Assembly: GCA_017881915.1 (NCBI GenBank)
Contig: JADGQK010000008.1
Coordinates: forward strand, 1-59,454
Reading direction: 5' to 3'
Source of the DNA: Chloroflexota bacterium
GTDB taxonomy: Bacteria > Chloroflexota > Limnocylindria > Limnocylindrales > CSP1-4
Length of the DNA: 59,454 nt
In this document: one piece after another, positions 1-7,816 of the stretch
Layout: every line of letters starts with the position of its first letter
How positions within the stretch are numbered: position 1 is the first letter of the stretch
Notes under the pieces: generated by a model
Told to the model about the DNA's origin: nothing
Databases searched by the model: none
The model's input: only the letters and a program-made list of their open reading frames with translations
Program-made: the position numbers and the translations under genes

Positions 1-162
1 GTCAACCTCGCCAAAGACCTTGAAGTCCCAGCTGGCCAGGTCCGTATTCGGGGTGGAGCCGTAGTGGAGGACCGGGAACTTCTCGGTCCGGTACTGGCCG
101 GGCGGGATCCGCTCGGCAATCGCCGGGTCGTTCGACTTTCCACCGAAGAAGCGCTCAAACAT
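1..162 (-). CDS. Molybdopterin-dependent (sulfite oxidase-like) oxidoreductase, N-terminal fragment
   Basis: Only the first 54 codons lie in the window; the gene runs off the left edge. The translated start (MFERFFGG) leads into ERIPPGQYRTEKFPVLHYG and then a DLASWDFKVFGEV stretch. This is the characteristic opening of the bacterial sulfite oxidase-like molybdopterin oxidoreductases, before the Moco-binding domain. No Tat signal is visible, so a cytoplasmic enzyme is likely. The ATG at 162 is preceded by an AGGAG ribosome site about 8 bases upstream, which supports the start. The substrate cannot be told from this fragment. The family assignment rests on the N-terminal signature alone. Confidence 0.75.
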   Translation of the reverse strand, partial: MFERFFGGKSNDPAIAERIPPGQYRTEKFPVLHYGSTPNTDLASWDFKVFGEVD

Positions 163-334
163 GGGTCACTCCTGGAGCTTGCTCGGTCCGCCAGCGCTGC
201 AGCGATCCAGTTGACCCATACGCCCTGCGCGAGATCGGCCAGGATCGGCGTGATGATGATCAGGCCCATTGTGAACGGATCGCCGACTTCAAGGGAATAG
301 GTTCCTGACCGCAGATGCGCTAGGCTACCGCCTC
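163..334. other. Divergent intergenic region
   Basis: This 172-base stretch separates the leftward oxidoreductase from the rightward glycosyltransferase. It holds the AGGAG ribosome site of the former and the TAGGCT -10 box of the latter. No clean gene with its own stop codon was found in it. Confidence 0.6.
321..326 (+). promoter_or_regulatory. -10 box (TAGGCT) for GT2 gene, probable leaderless start
   Basis: TAGGCT lies 8 bases before the GTG at 335 and no ribosome-binding site is visible. Transcription would begin at or next to the start codon. Confidence 0.5.
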
Positions 335-1138
335 GTGAACCCCACACCACCAGCGGCCGGCTCGGCGGATCGCGAAGCCCTGGCTGGGCGCCCCCGGGTC
401 ATCGTGGTCATGCCCGCCTACAACGCCGCCCAGACGCTTGAGCGCACGTATGCCGACATTCCGTTCGATGTCGTCGACCACATCATCCTGGTCGACGACG
501 TGTCGAAGGACGAGACCGTCGACATCGCCAAGAATCTCGGGTTGCAGGTGGTGGTCCATCGCCAGAACCGGGGCTACGGCGGTAACCAGAAGACGTGTTA
601 CCTGACGGCCCTCGAGGAGGGCGCCGACGTCGTGGTGATGCTCCATCCCGACTACCAGTACGACGCGACCCGGATCCCCGAGCTGATCGCTCCGATCGTC
701 GCCGGCGACAAGGATCTGATGCTCGGCAGCCGCTTCCTGGGCAACCCGCTGGCCGGCGGGATGCCCCGCTGGAAGTACATCAGCAACCGCTTCCTGACCG
801 GTGTCGAGAACCTCGTTTTCGGGCTGCGCCTGTCCGAGTACCACACCGGCCTGCGGGCCTACAGCCGGGCGCTCCTCGAGGCGATCCCGTACGAGCTCAA
901 CAGCGATGATTTCGTGTTCGACCAGGAGTTGATCGCGCAGGTCGTCGCAGCCCGCCGGTTCAAGATCGGCGAGATCGGCGTACCGACCCGCTACTTCGAG
1001 GAGGCCAGTTCGGTGGGCTTCAAGCGCAGCGTCGTGTATGGCCTGGAGACCCTCGGAGTGGTCATTAGCTACATCCTCCACGCGACCCGGATCCGGCGCT
1101 CGGCCAAGTTGACCGCCCGCGGCCGCGCGACCGGCTGA
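335..1138 (+). CDS. GT2 family glycosyltransferase (dolichyl-phosphate mannose synthase-like)
   Basis: This 267-residue protein has the GT-A fold signature: VIVVMPAYNAAQTLE near residue 25, IILVDDVSKDET near 50, and HPDYQYDA near 110 as the metal/nucleotide-binding acidic motif. It then has GSRFLG and a YHTGLRAYSR acceptor-side motif. Family members move a sugar from a nucleotide donor to a polyprenyl phosphate or glycan acceptor. There is no strong membrane anchor, so it should act at the inner face of the membrane. The next gene starts 5 bases after its stop and encodes a flippase-like membrane protein, so the two probably work together on a lipid-linked sugar. The start is GTG with a -10 box 8 bases upstream. 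Donor and acceptor are unknown. Confidence 0.85.
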   Translation: MNPTPPAAGSADREALAGRPRVIVVMPAYNAAQTLERTYADIPFDVVDHIILVDDVSKDETVDIAKNLGLQVVVHRQNRGYGGNQKTCYLTALEEGADVVVMLHPDYQYDATRIPELIAPIVAGDKDLMLGSRFLGNPLAGGMPRWKYISNRFLTGVENLVFGLRLSEYHTGLRAYSRALLEAIPYELNSDDFVFDQELIAQVVAARRFKIGEIGVPTRYFEEASSVGFKRSVVYGLETLGVVISYILHATRIRRSAKLTARGRATG

Positions 1139-1142
1139 CGGC

Positions 1143-2153
1143 GTGCGCGGCCGGAACGGGGCGATCCTGCGGGTCGGGATCGGCCTGGCGATCTCGATCT
1201 TCTCGATCTGGTTTGTCCTGCGCGAGGTTGACCTCGGCCAAGCCTGGGCGATCATCCGAGGTGCCAATCCGGCCTGGCTCGCCCTTGCCCTGCTCTGCCT
1301 GTCGGCCGACGTCCTGATCCGAGCCCTGCGCTGGCAGCGGCTGATCCTGCCGATCCAGCGCGTTCGCTATCGCCCGATCCTGGGCTACCTGCTCGTCGGC
1401 TATCTCGCCAACAACGTCCTGCCCGCTCGACTGGGCGAGCTCGTCCGGAGCCACTACCTGGGCGACCGTGAGCGGATCAGCCGGGCGTCCACGCTCGGCA
1501 CTGTCGTCGTCGAACGGGTCGTCGACACCGCCGTTGTCGTGGCGATCGCCGCCCTGGCCATCCTCGTTCTGAACGTCCGGGGCGTCGTCGCCAGCGCGAT
1601 CCTGGTTGGCCTCGCGGTCACCGGGCTGCTCGTCGTTGCGCTCGCGGTCGGGATCGCCGCCCATCGGCTGCCAGGTGCCCGGCGGCTGGTCGTGCTGATC
1701 GAGCGTTGGCCGAGCGTGGCCGGGGCCGCTCGCAAGCTGCGCGACGGGCTGGCGGTGGCGGGCCGGCCGCGGACCCTGGCCGAGGCACTCCTCCTGAGCG
1801 TGGCGGCCTGGGGTGCGACGGTCGTCGCCTTCGCCGCGATCGGCCAGGCGATTGGGCTGCACCTGCTGATCGGGGAGGCATCTTTGCTCGCCGCCGGGGT
1901 GGCCCTCGCCACGGCGATCCCGTCCGGACCGGGCTATCTCGGGACGTACGAGCTGGCGGCCGTGAAGATCGCGGAGGCGCTTGGGCGCCCGACGGACCAG
2001 GCGTTCGCCCTGGCCCTCCTCGCACATGCCTCGGTCCTCGTCCTGACCTCCGTCGCCGGCTCCGTCGCGTTCCTCCGGCTGGGCTGGACGAGCAGCGTCC
2101 GGGAAGTCGAGGATGTGGTCGCCGGCACACCCGATCCGGACGCGATTCCCTAA
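1143..2153 (+). CDS. Flippase-like / LPG synthase transmembrane-domain protein
   Basis: This 336-residue integral membrane protein has about eight hydrophobic segments. It matches the lysylphosphatidylglycerol synthase TM-region family (UPF0104, AglD/MprF flippase domain). Diagnostic features are ALRWQRLILPI near residue 65, GYLANNVLPARLGELVRSHYL near 90-110, VVVERVVDT, and PSGPGYLGTYELA near 260. No aminoacyltransferase domain follows, so only the membrane module is present. It follows the GT2 gene by 4 bases and is probably co-transcribed. A role in lipid or lipid-linked-sugar translocation is inferred from the family, not shown. GTG start. Confidence 0.8.
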   Translation: MRGRNGAILRVGIGLAISIFSIWFVLREVDLGQAWAIIRGANPAWLALALLCLSADVLIRALRWQRLILPIQRVRYRPILGYLLVGYLANNVLPARLGELVRSHYLGDRERISRASTLGTVVVERVVDTAVVVAIAALAILVLNVRGVVASAILVGLAVTGLLVVALAVGIAAHRLPGARRLVVLIERWPSVAGAARKLRDGLAVAGRPRTLAEALLLSVAAWGATVVAFAAIGQAIGLHLLIGEASLLAAGVALATAIPSGPGYLGTYELAAVKIAEALGRPTDQAFALALLAHASVLVLTSVAGSVAFLRLGWTSSVREVEDVVAGTPDPDAIP

Positions 2154-2231
2154 TTCGCGGCCGCGTACCGCGTGCTTCCGCACCGGACGCCGAGCCGCCG
2201 CGCCGGTCCTTCACTCCGGCTCCTGCCGGAA

Positions 2232-2436
2232 TGTGCGCTCAGAACACCAAACCGCCGATTCCAAGGGTTTGGCGAGGTCGACGGGCGCTCCTCGGCCTGG
2301 AACTCTTCCCGCCGCACGCTTGGCCGAGCGTGAACTCGCCGATTCTCGGGTCGAGGAGGACGCCGCGGCCGCAGCCCCCGGCCGCCGGTCCCGTTTCGCG
2401 CCCTGAATCGCCGATTTGATGTACTGAGAGCACACA
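2232..2436. repeat. MITE-like element with ~30-bp terminal inverted repeats, copy 1
   Basis: The left arm (2232-2261) reads TGTGCGCTCAGAACACCAAA and ends CCGCCGATTC. The right arm (2405-2436), reverse complemented, reads TGTGTGCTCTCAGTACATCA and ends AATCGGCGATTC. The arms match at most positions, with two or three small differences, and enclose about 140 bases without a coding signature. The same arms recur at 58533-58717, and a single arm recurs near 35798. All copies are intergenic. No transposase is present, so a non-autonomous mobile element or REP-like sequence is the best reading. Confidence 0.6.
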
Positions 2437-2620
2437 GCTGCAGGATTGAAGACGCGGCGGGCGGCCGGACGCGACCCGACCCACCCTGCGAATGAGGAAC
2501 GGATCCGGCCCAGCCTCCAGGTGGGCCTTGCGCTCGCCCTCACCGACGCGAGCCTGCGAGGCGCAGTGAGCATTCGCAGCAGGTCTCAGGAGGCCCTCCG
2601 CCGTCTTGTCCCTGGGCCGT

Positions 2621-2648
2621 TTGACAGATACTATGGTTTTCGTAGGAT
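2621..2648 (+). promoter_or_regulatory. Sigma70-like promoter upstream of the F420/PPOX gene
   Basis: A perfect TTGACA at 2621-2626 is followed after 16 bases by TAGGAT at 2643-2648. This gives a leader of roughly 85-90 bases before the ATG at 2743. It is the only clear two-box promoter I noticed in the window. Confidence 0.6.
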
Positions 2649-2742
2649 CTTGCCGCGGAGGCCCCTCCGGCCCGTCGCACCGCGGGCGCTGGCGACGCTC
2701 ATTCGGATCCCCGAGACACACAACCGCCCGAGAGGCACAACG

Positions 2743-3162
2743 ATGACGATCGCCATTACCGCTGGAACGCACATGCTGCTTACGACGTTCCGCAAGAGTG
2801 GCGCTGGTGTCTCGACCCCCGTCTGGACTGTTCCGGTCAGTGACGGCCGCATCGGGATGTGGACCGGTGCCGGGACGGGAAAATGGAAGCGCCTACGCAA
2901 TAACCCGCGCGTCACGATCCAGGCATGCACCGCCCGAGGGAAGACCCGGCCGACGGACCCGATCCTCGGGGGCAGCGCCGAGATCGTCCAATCGGGTCCG
3001 TTGTTCGACGAAGTCCAGGCCAAGATCCGCGTGAAGTACGGTCTACGGATCCACATCATTCCGTGGATCAGCCGTCTGCAGGGACGCCTCAAAGCCGACC
3101 AAACATTCGGAGATACCGTCGTGCTCATCACGATGGTCGAGAAGGACCGATCGTCCGGGTGA
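2743..3162 (+). CDS. PPOX-class F420-dependent oxidoreductase
   Basis: This 139-residue protein resembles the split beta-barrel PPOX/DDN-like family. It opens MTIAITAGTHMLLTTFRKSG, has STPVWTVPVSDGRIGMWTGAGTGKWKRL in the cofactor-binding strands (residues 23-50), and then NNPRVTIQACTARG. The T-x-RK-G-x-x-STPVW pattern is typical of F420-binding members rather than FMN-only ones. Such enzymes reduce or oxidise small organic substrates with deazaflavin F420. The ATG at 2743 is chosen because GAGAGG lies 8-9 bases upstream and the family signature begins there. The MarR gene 118 bases downstream may be co-transcribed. Substrate unknown. Confidence 0.8.
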   Translation: MTIAITAGTHMLLTTFRKSGAGVSTPVWTVPVSDGRIGMWTGAGTGKWKRLRNNPRVTIQACTARGKTRPTDPILGGSAEIVQSGPLFDEVQAKIRVKYGLRIHIIPWISRLQGRLKADQTFGDTVVLITMVEKDRSSG

Positions 3163-3280
3163 GGTCCACCTGGCCGCCGGCCCACGAACAAAGGCACGCA
3201 ACGGAGGGGAGTCGGGTCGTCACGACGCCAGCCCCACGATCTGATCGCGGGGCCGTCCGCAGGCTCGTGGCCAATCCAGC

Positions 3281-3778
3281 GTGAGCAACCCGCGGACGCC
3301 AGGCATCACGGAACGCGAGATGGTCGAGATCAACGCCACGGCATTCGAGCTGCGAACGGCCCTTCGGGTCCTGCGGGTCGAGCTGGCGATCAACACCTAC
3401 CGGGTCGCGAGTGTCGCCGGGCTGAACGACTCAGACCTGGCCGTCCTCGATGTCCTGGCCCGAGATGGAACGCAGTCGCCCACGGCCCTCGCTCGTCGCA
3501 CGGGCATCCACGCCGCGACGATGACCGGGGTACTGGTCCGCCTGGAGAAGGCCGGCTGGATCGTTCGCCGCCCCGACGCCGCCGACGCGCGGCGGGTTCA
3601 GATCGAGGCCGCCGGGTTCGCACGCCTGACGGAGATCTACGGGGACGGCAACCAGCGACTCGACGAGATCGCCGCCGGCCTGACCACAGAGCAGGCAGGC
3701 ACCGTCCTCGACTACCTGCGGACGGTGACCGACGCCGTCCGGGCCGCCTCCCTCGAGCTCGCTGCGACGGCCCGCTGA
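3281..3778 (+). CDS. MarR-family transcriptional regulator
   Basis: This 165-residue protein has a MarR winged helix. The helix-turn-helix spans about residues 55-95 (DLAVLDVLARDGTQSPTALA, then ATMTGVLVRLEKAGWIVRR), followed by the wing DAADARRVQIEA, in which DxRxxxI is the conserved DNA-contacting wing. Long terminal helices would form the dimer interface. MarR proteins usually repress neighbouring genes and respond to small phenolic or oxidising ligands. The likeliest target is the F420/PPOX gene just upstream, but I see no obvious palindromic operator. GTG start. A perfect hairpin terminator follows at 3844-3870. Confidence 0.85.
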   Translation: MSNPRTPGITEREMVEINATAFELRTALRVLRVELAINTYRVASVAGLNDSDLAVLDVLARDGTQSPTALARRTGIHAATMTGVLVRLEKAGWIVRRPDAADARRVQIEAAGFARLTEIYGDGNQRLDEIAAGLTTEQAGTVLDYLRTVTDAVRAASLELAATAR

Positions 3779-3843
3779 AGGGGACGAGCCGGCCAGCGAG
3801 GGCGGCCGGCATCGAAATGCCGTCAGCTCCGGGCGTGAATCGA

Positions 3844-3870
3844 GAACCCCCGGCGTGCTGCCGGGGGTTC
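3844..3870. terminator. Bidirectional intrinsic terminator hairpin
   Basis: A perfect 11-bp stem (GAACCCCCGGC / GCCGGGGGTTC) with a 5-base loop sits between the converging MarR gene and the leftward betaine-transport operon. The T-tracts are weak on both sides, as is common at high GC. Confidence 0.7.
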
Positions 3871-3889
3871 TGACCTTCGCCGCAAGGAG

Positions 3890-4891
3890 CTACGGGAGCA
3901 GGCCGGCCTTGGTCAGCCAATCTTTGGCAACAACGGCAACGTCCTTCTGGTTGACCGCGATGTCAACGCCGAGGGTGGTCAGGTCGGGCGTGGTCATCTT
4001 GGCCGACACGGCGTTGAGCAGCGCCTCGAACGAGGTCGCGTCGACCTTGGCGAGATAGTCGTTGCGCACGAGCGGGGCGATGTTCTCGGCCGGCTGGGTA
4101 TTGAGGTCGTCGGTCAGGGTGACGAAGCCGAACTGCGCGATGGCCGGCTGGGTCGAGCACAGCTCGGCGATATCAATCGCCTTGCCGTTCAGGGCCGTGG
4201 CCATCGGTACGTCACAGGCAGCGAGTGCCTGGCGCTGGGCCGGTGGGTAGGTGATCCCGTACTTGACGAGCGCGCCCTTGCACACGTTGTTCGTATCGCA
4301 TTCGGGGGGCAGGCCCCACTTGAGCTGGGTCTGGACAGCGGCCAGGTCGCTCATCTTCGACAGGTTCAGGGTGGTTGCGGTGTCTTTGCGGACGACAAAG
4401 GCATTGCCGTCCTGGGCCGGGGCGATATTGAGGACCGTGATCCCGCCGCCCTTGGTCGACAGGATCGTCTGGAGCGCTGCCCGGTTGGCCTCCCCATCGC
4501 CACTGTCCTTGGTGGGGTCGTAGTACGCGAGCCCGGACCCGACGTACTCGGGGACCAGGTCAATGGCGCCGCTCTCGAGGGCCGGCTGGCGGGCCGTGCG
4601 CTTGCCCAGCTTCAGGTGACGTTCGACTGAATAGCCCGCATGCTCCAGCACCTGGGCGTAGATCTCCGCCATCAGGGCGGACTCATAGAAGCCGTCGGAA
4701 CCGATCTTGATCGTGGGCTTGGCCGCGCTCGGCGCGGTTGCGGCGCTGGCACTGGGCCCTGCTGCTGTGCTCGCGCTCGGCGCGGTTGCGGCGCTGGCAC
4801 TCGGTGCCGTTGTGCTGCCCCCACCCGACGAGCAGGCGCTGAACAGCACCAGCATCGCCGCCCCGAGGGCCAGCACGCGGTTCATCCGCAT
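3890..4891 (-). CDS. Quaternary-amine (choline/glycine betaine) ABC transporter substrate-binding lipoprotein
   Basis: This 333-residue protein starts MRMNRVLALGAAMLVLFSAC, a lipoprotein signal ending in the lipobox cysteine (near residue 20). A low-complexity Ala/Pro/Ser linker of about 40 residues follows, encoded in part by a duplicated 29-base unit. The OpuAC-type binding domain then begins KPTIKIGSDGFYESALMAE; AIDLVPEYVGSGLAYY is the classic OpuBC/OsmF motif. It would capture a quaternary amine outside the cell for the two permeases encoded upstream. The start at 4891 is preferred over the ATG at 4912 because AAGGAG lies 9 bases before it. It is the last gene of the operon. Confidence 0.9.
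   Translation of the reverse strand: MRMNRVLALGAAMLVLFSACSSGGGSTTAPSASAATAPSASTAAGPSASAATAPSAAKPTIKIGSDGFYESALMAEIYAQVLEHAGYSVERHLKLGKRTARQPALESGAIDLVPEYVGSGLAYYDPTKDSGDGEANRAALQTILSTKGGGITVLNIAPAQDGNAFVVRKDTATTLNLSKMSDLAAVQTQLKWGLPPECDTNNVCKGALVKYGITYPPAQRQALAACDVPMATALNGKAIDIAELCSTQPAIAQFGFVTLTDDLNTQPAENIAPLVRNDYLAKVDATSFEALLNAVSAKMTTPDLTTLGVDIAVNQKDVAVVAKDWLTKAGLLP
4726..4802. repeat. 29-bp direct repeat in the lipoprotein linker
   Basis: The unit beginning GCGCTCGGCGCGGTTGCGGC occurs at 4726-4754 and again at 4774-4802, with a 48-base period. It encodes the Ala/Pro/Ser linker of the substrate-binding lipoprotein and so is a likely site of length variation. Confidence 0.8.
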
Positions 4892-5001
4892 GATGGGTTT
4901 CTCCTTCTCCATGGTCCGCTGGCCTTGGCGCGGCAACGGTCCGCGTACCATACCAGCGCAAGTGGCTTGACCAGCTGCGGCATTCGGGTTGCGTCCATCG
5001 C

Positions 5002-5742
5002 TCAGCCCATCCCCGGGCTGTCGGCCGGAGACGCCTGCTCCGCCGGGCCGGCCCATCGATCGAGAGGACCTCGCAGTGCGCGCGGCGTGATCCGGCGCTG
5101 GATCAAGGCGAGCACGATGTCCAGCCCGATGGCGAGGCCGGCCACGAGGATCACCCCGGCGTAGAGCTGGGCCGGCAGGCTCGGGTTGCTGAAGCCGTCC
5201 ACGATGAATCGACCCAGGCCACCCCCGCCGACGACCGCGCCGATCGTCGCCGTTGCGATCACCTGGAGGGTCGCCGTGCGGAAGCCACCCACGATCACCG
5301 GCGTGGCCAGGGGAATCTCCAGGCGACCCAGGATCTGGGGCTCGCGCAGGCCCATCCCCCGGGCAGCCTCGACCAGGTCGCGATCAACCTCTCGAATCCC
5401 GGCGTAGGTGGTCACCAGGATCGGCGGGATCGCCAGGAGGGTCATCGCCAGGAACGTGGGGATCACGTTCAGGCCGTACTCCGGCGAGATCTGCAGGGAG
5501 ACCGGCAGGATGATCACCAGGACGGCGTACGAAGGGATGGCCCGCCCGATGTTGGCAATGTTGATCACCGCCGTCGCGAACCGCCCGGTGTGGCCGATGA
5601 ACAGGCCGATCGGCAGGCCGATCAGGGCCGCGACAAGGAGGGCAGCCCCCGACAGCGAGACATGCTCGAAGAGGCGGTTGGGGATCCCGGCGGAGCCCTG
5701 CCAGTTCAGTGGGTCCAGGAACCAGTTGACGACGCTATCCAT
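5002..5742 (-). CDS. Quaternary-amine ABC transporter permease (OpuCD/ProW-like)
   Basis: This 246-residue permease begins MDSVVNWFLDPLNWQGSAGI and has about five or six membrane segments. The cytoplasmic EAA loop reads LVEAARGMGLREPQILGRLEIPLATPVI, which docks on the ATPase. IGRAIPSYAVLVIIL and GGGGLGRFIVDG are typical of the ProW/OpuCB/OpuCD group. The ATG at 5742 overlaps the stop codon of the upstream permease (TGATG), which argues for this start over the one 10 codons earlier and for translational coupling. The binding protein follows after 110 bases. Confidence 0.88.
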   Translation of the reverse strand: MDSVVNWFLDPLNWQGSAGIPNRLFEHVSLSGAALLVAALIGLPIGLFIGHTGRFATAVINIANIGRAIPSYAVLVIILPVSLQISPEYGLNVIPTFLAMTLLAIPPILVTTYAGIREVDRDLVEAARGMGLREPQILGRLEIPLATPVIVGGFRTATLQVIATATIGAVVGGGGLGRFIVDGFSNPSLPAQLYAGVILVAGLAIGLDIVLALIQRRITPRALRGPLDRWAGPAEQASPADSPGMG

Positions 5743-6416
5743 CAGCCTGCGCTCCCCGGCGCCCTCGCCCACGGCGTGATCCAGCGCTCGATCTGGACGA
5801 AGAGCACGTCGGCCGAGACGGCGAGCACGACCGAGAGGGCCGCCCCGAGGAGGTACTTCGTGGGGAAGAACGTCTGGAGCCCCTCGGTGATGAGCTGGCC
5901 CAGGCCCCCGAACGTATCCCCACCGATGATCGAGGCAACCGTGGCCAGGCCGATCGCCGTGACGGTCGCCAGCCGCAGGCCAGCGATCATCATCGGGACG
6001 GCGAGGGGGAACTCGACCCGGATCAGCCGCTGGGTCCGGGTGTAACCCATTCCCTCGGCGGCTTCGAGAACCTCGGGCGCTACGCCGCGGAAGCCCGCCA
6101 CGATGCTGCGCACGAGGATCAGCAGGGTGTAGCTGACGAGCGGGATCAGGGCCGACACGAGCGACAGCCCGGTGATCGGGATGAGCACGGCGAAGGCGGC
6201 CAGGCTGGGGATCGTGTAGAGCACGCCAGTGACGGCCGTGATCGGGCCGTAGACGATTGGCTGGCGGACGGCCCAGATCGACAGGACGAGGGCGATCAGG
6301 AAGCCGATCGCGACGGGCAGGATTGTCAGCTCGAGATGCTGGCCGATCCGCTCGGCGATCTGGCCGAGGTGATCGCCGATCCAGCTGAAGTCGATGAGCT
6401 GCTGACCGGGAAGCAT
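5742..6416 (-). CDS. Quaternary-amine ABC transporter permease (OpuCB/ProW-like)
   Basis: This 224-residue permease begins MLPGQQLIDFSWIGDHLGQI. It has LTILPVAIGFLIALVL in the first membrane helix, YTIPSLAAFAVLIPITG, an EAA loop LEAAEGMGYTRTQRLIRVEFPLAVPMMIAG, and a GGDTFGGLGQLITEG periplasm-facing motif. It pairs with the permease just downstream to form a heterodimeric channel. The ATG at 6416 lies 4 bases after the ATPase stop, and its GGAG ribosome site overlaps that stop. An in-frame start 25 codons earlier would give an Arg-rich tail inside the ATPase gene and is disfavoured. Confidence 0.88.
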   Translation of the reverse strand: MLPGQQLIDFSWIGDHLGQIAERIGQHLELTILPVAIGFLIALVLSIWAVRQPIVYGPITAVTGVLYTIPSLAAFAVLIPITGLSLVSALIPLVSYTLLILVRSIVAGFRGVAPEVLEAAEGMGYTRTQRLIRVEFPLAVPMMIAGLRLATVTAIGLATVASIIGGDTFGGLGQLITEGLQTFFPTKYLLGAALSVVLAVSADVLFVQIERWITPWARAPGSAG

Positions 6417-6420
6417 CGGG

Positions 6421-7623
6421 CTACTCCGCCGGATCCGCCGGCGCACCGGGCGGCGCGTCGACGAGGTAGGCCGGCGCGATGTGGCCCTCACGCATCCGCT
6501 CGGCGATCATGTCGACCGTCACCAGCCCCTGGACCGCCCCGGTCCGGTCGGTCACGATGCCCACCTGGACGTCGCTGTCGAGCAGCAACGACAGGGCATC
6601 CTTGAGCGTGGTTCGCTTGTTGACGAACGGGGACGTCGGGTTGGCCAGGGCCTCGGTCAGCGGCCCGGATTCGGGCAGCGTCGCCGCGTCGATCCAGCCC
6701 AGCGGCCGGTTCGCCGGATCGGTCAGGAGGACGAATTGGAACGAGGCGGCCAGGCCCCGGCGGCGTGCCTCGCCGGCATCCGAGCCGACCACCGCCGTCG
6801 GCGCCGCGTGAAGGGTCAGGTCGGCCACCCGGCTCAGCGCGAGCCGCTTGAGGCCGCGGTCCGTCCCGACGAAGCGGGCCACGAAGTCGGAGGCCGGGCT
6901 GGCCAGTAGCTCGGCCGGGGTGCCGAACTGGGCGACCTTCCCCCCGATCTCAAAGACGGCGACGAGGTCGCCCATCTTGATCGCCTCGTCGATGTCGTGG
7001 GTGACGAACAGGATCGTCTTGGCCAGCTCCTCCTGGAGTCGGAGGAACTCGTCCTGGAGGCGCTCCCGGACGATCGGGTCGACCGCGCCGAAGGGCTCGT
7101 CCATGAGCATGATCGGGGGGTCTGCGGCCAGGGCGCGAGCCACGCCGACGCGCTGCCGCTCGCCGCCCGATAGCTGGCTGGGGAAGCGCCGGGAATACTT
7201 CGCCGGGTCCAGGCCCACGAGTCCGAGGAGCTCTTCGGAGCGCTCCCTGATCCGGGCGCCCGACCAGCCCAGCAGGCGGGGCACGGTGCCCACGTTCTCG
7301 ACGACCGTCTGGTGGGGGAAGAGGCCGGTCTGCTGGATCACGTAGCCGATCCCGCGGCGGAGCTCAGTCAGCTCCCGGCCCGCGGCGTCCACTCCGTCGA
7401 GGAGGATCCGCCCGGACGTGGGCTCGATCAGGCGGTTGACCATCTTGAGCGAGGTGGTCTTGCCGCAGCCCGAGGGTCCGACCAGAACGCAGATCCTGCC
7501 CGCCGGGATCGACAGGGAGAGGTCGTTGACGGCCGCCGGCGTGCCCGCCTTGGCAGACCCGCCGTACCTCTTGCTGACCTGATCGAACTCGACCGTGGCG
7601 GCCCGACCGGCGCTCGATTCCAT
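6421..7623 (-). CDS. Quaternary-amine ABC transporter ATP-binding protein with CBS domains (OpuCA/ProV-like)
   Basis: This 400-residue ATPase has Walker A GPSGCGKTTSLK near residue 49, Q-loop IQQTGLFPH, signature LSGGERQRVGVARALA, Walker B IMLMDEPFGAVD and the switch His in LFVTHDIDEAIKMGD. About 130 C-terminal residues form a CBS pair (residues 260-385; FVNKRTTLKDALSLLLDSD and GIVTDRTGAVQGLVTVDMI). In osmoregulated betaine importers this pair senses ionic strength or c-di-AMP. It is the first gene of the four-gene operon. A TATCGT box about 40 bases upstream on the minus strand may be its promoter. Whether it responds to osmotic stress cannot be read from sequence. Confidence 0.92.
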   Translation of the reverse strand: MESSAGRAATVEFDQVSKRYGGSAKAGTPAAVNDLSLSIPAGRICVLVGPSGCGKTTSLKMVNRLIEPTSGRILLDGVDAAGRELTELRRGIGYVIQQTGLFPHQTVVENVGTVPRLLGWSGARIRERSEELLGLVGLDPAKYSRRFPSQLSGGERQRVGVARALAADPPIMLMDEPFGAVDPIVRERLQDEFLRLQEELAKTILFVTHDIDEAIKMGDLVAVFEIGGKVAQFGTPAELLASPASDFVARFVGTDRGLKRLALSRVADLTLHAAPTAVVGSDAGEARRRGLAASFQFVLLTDPANRPLGWIDAATLPESGPLTEALANPTSPFVNKRTTLKDALSLLLDSDVQVGIVTDRTGAVQGLVTVDMIAERMREGHIAPAYLVDAPPGAPADPAE

Positions 7624-7816
7624 GCCCCTGGCGACCCCTTGCTGCAGGTTCCGGAACGATAGCCGAAGTCATCCCCGGCATGAACCGGCTCGCATTGCGA
7701 CCGCGCGGCGGACGGTGAGGCCCGCCCAACTGTCGCACAGGGCCTTCGACCTGCTTGGTCCACTCGAAAGGGGCTTCGAGGATGTATCGAACCTCTGACC
7801 TGTCGGCCCCGGGAGG

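Larger units (their letters stand above)
2154..2742. other. 589-base intergenic region with an inverted-repeat element and a promoter
   Basis: This stretch has no gene I can support. It contains the inverted-repeat element at 2232-2436 and, closer to the next gene, a sigma70-like promoter at 2621-2648. The open frames crossing it have no family signature and no ribosome site. Confidence 0.6.

Noticed and set aside
163-330. A leftward frame encoding a hydrophobic stretch (MGLIIITPILADLAQ...) before the molybdoenzyme
   Set aside because: It has no stop before running into the oxidoreductase gene in another frame, no ribosome site, and no family resemblance.
320-1267. 315-codon leftward frame opposite the GT2 gene
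   Set aside because: It has shadow composition and no domain; the plus-strand GT2 enzyme explains the frame.
3890-7623. Possible glutamine or metal ABC importer
   Set aside because: The binding protein's DLVPEYVGSGLAYY motif, the two ProW-like permeases and the CBS-domain ATPase point to quaternary amines.
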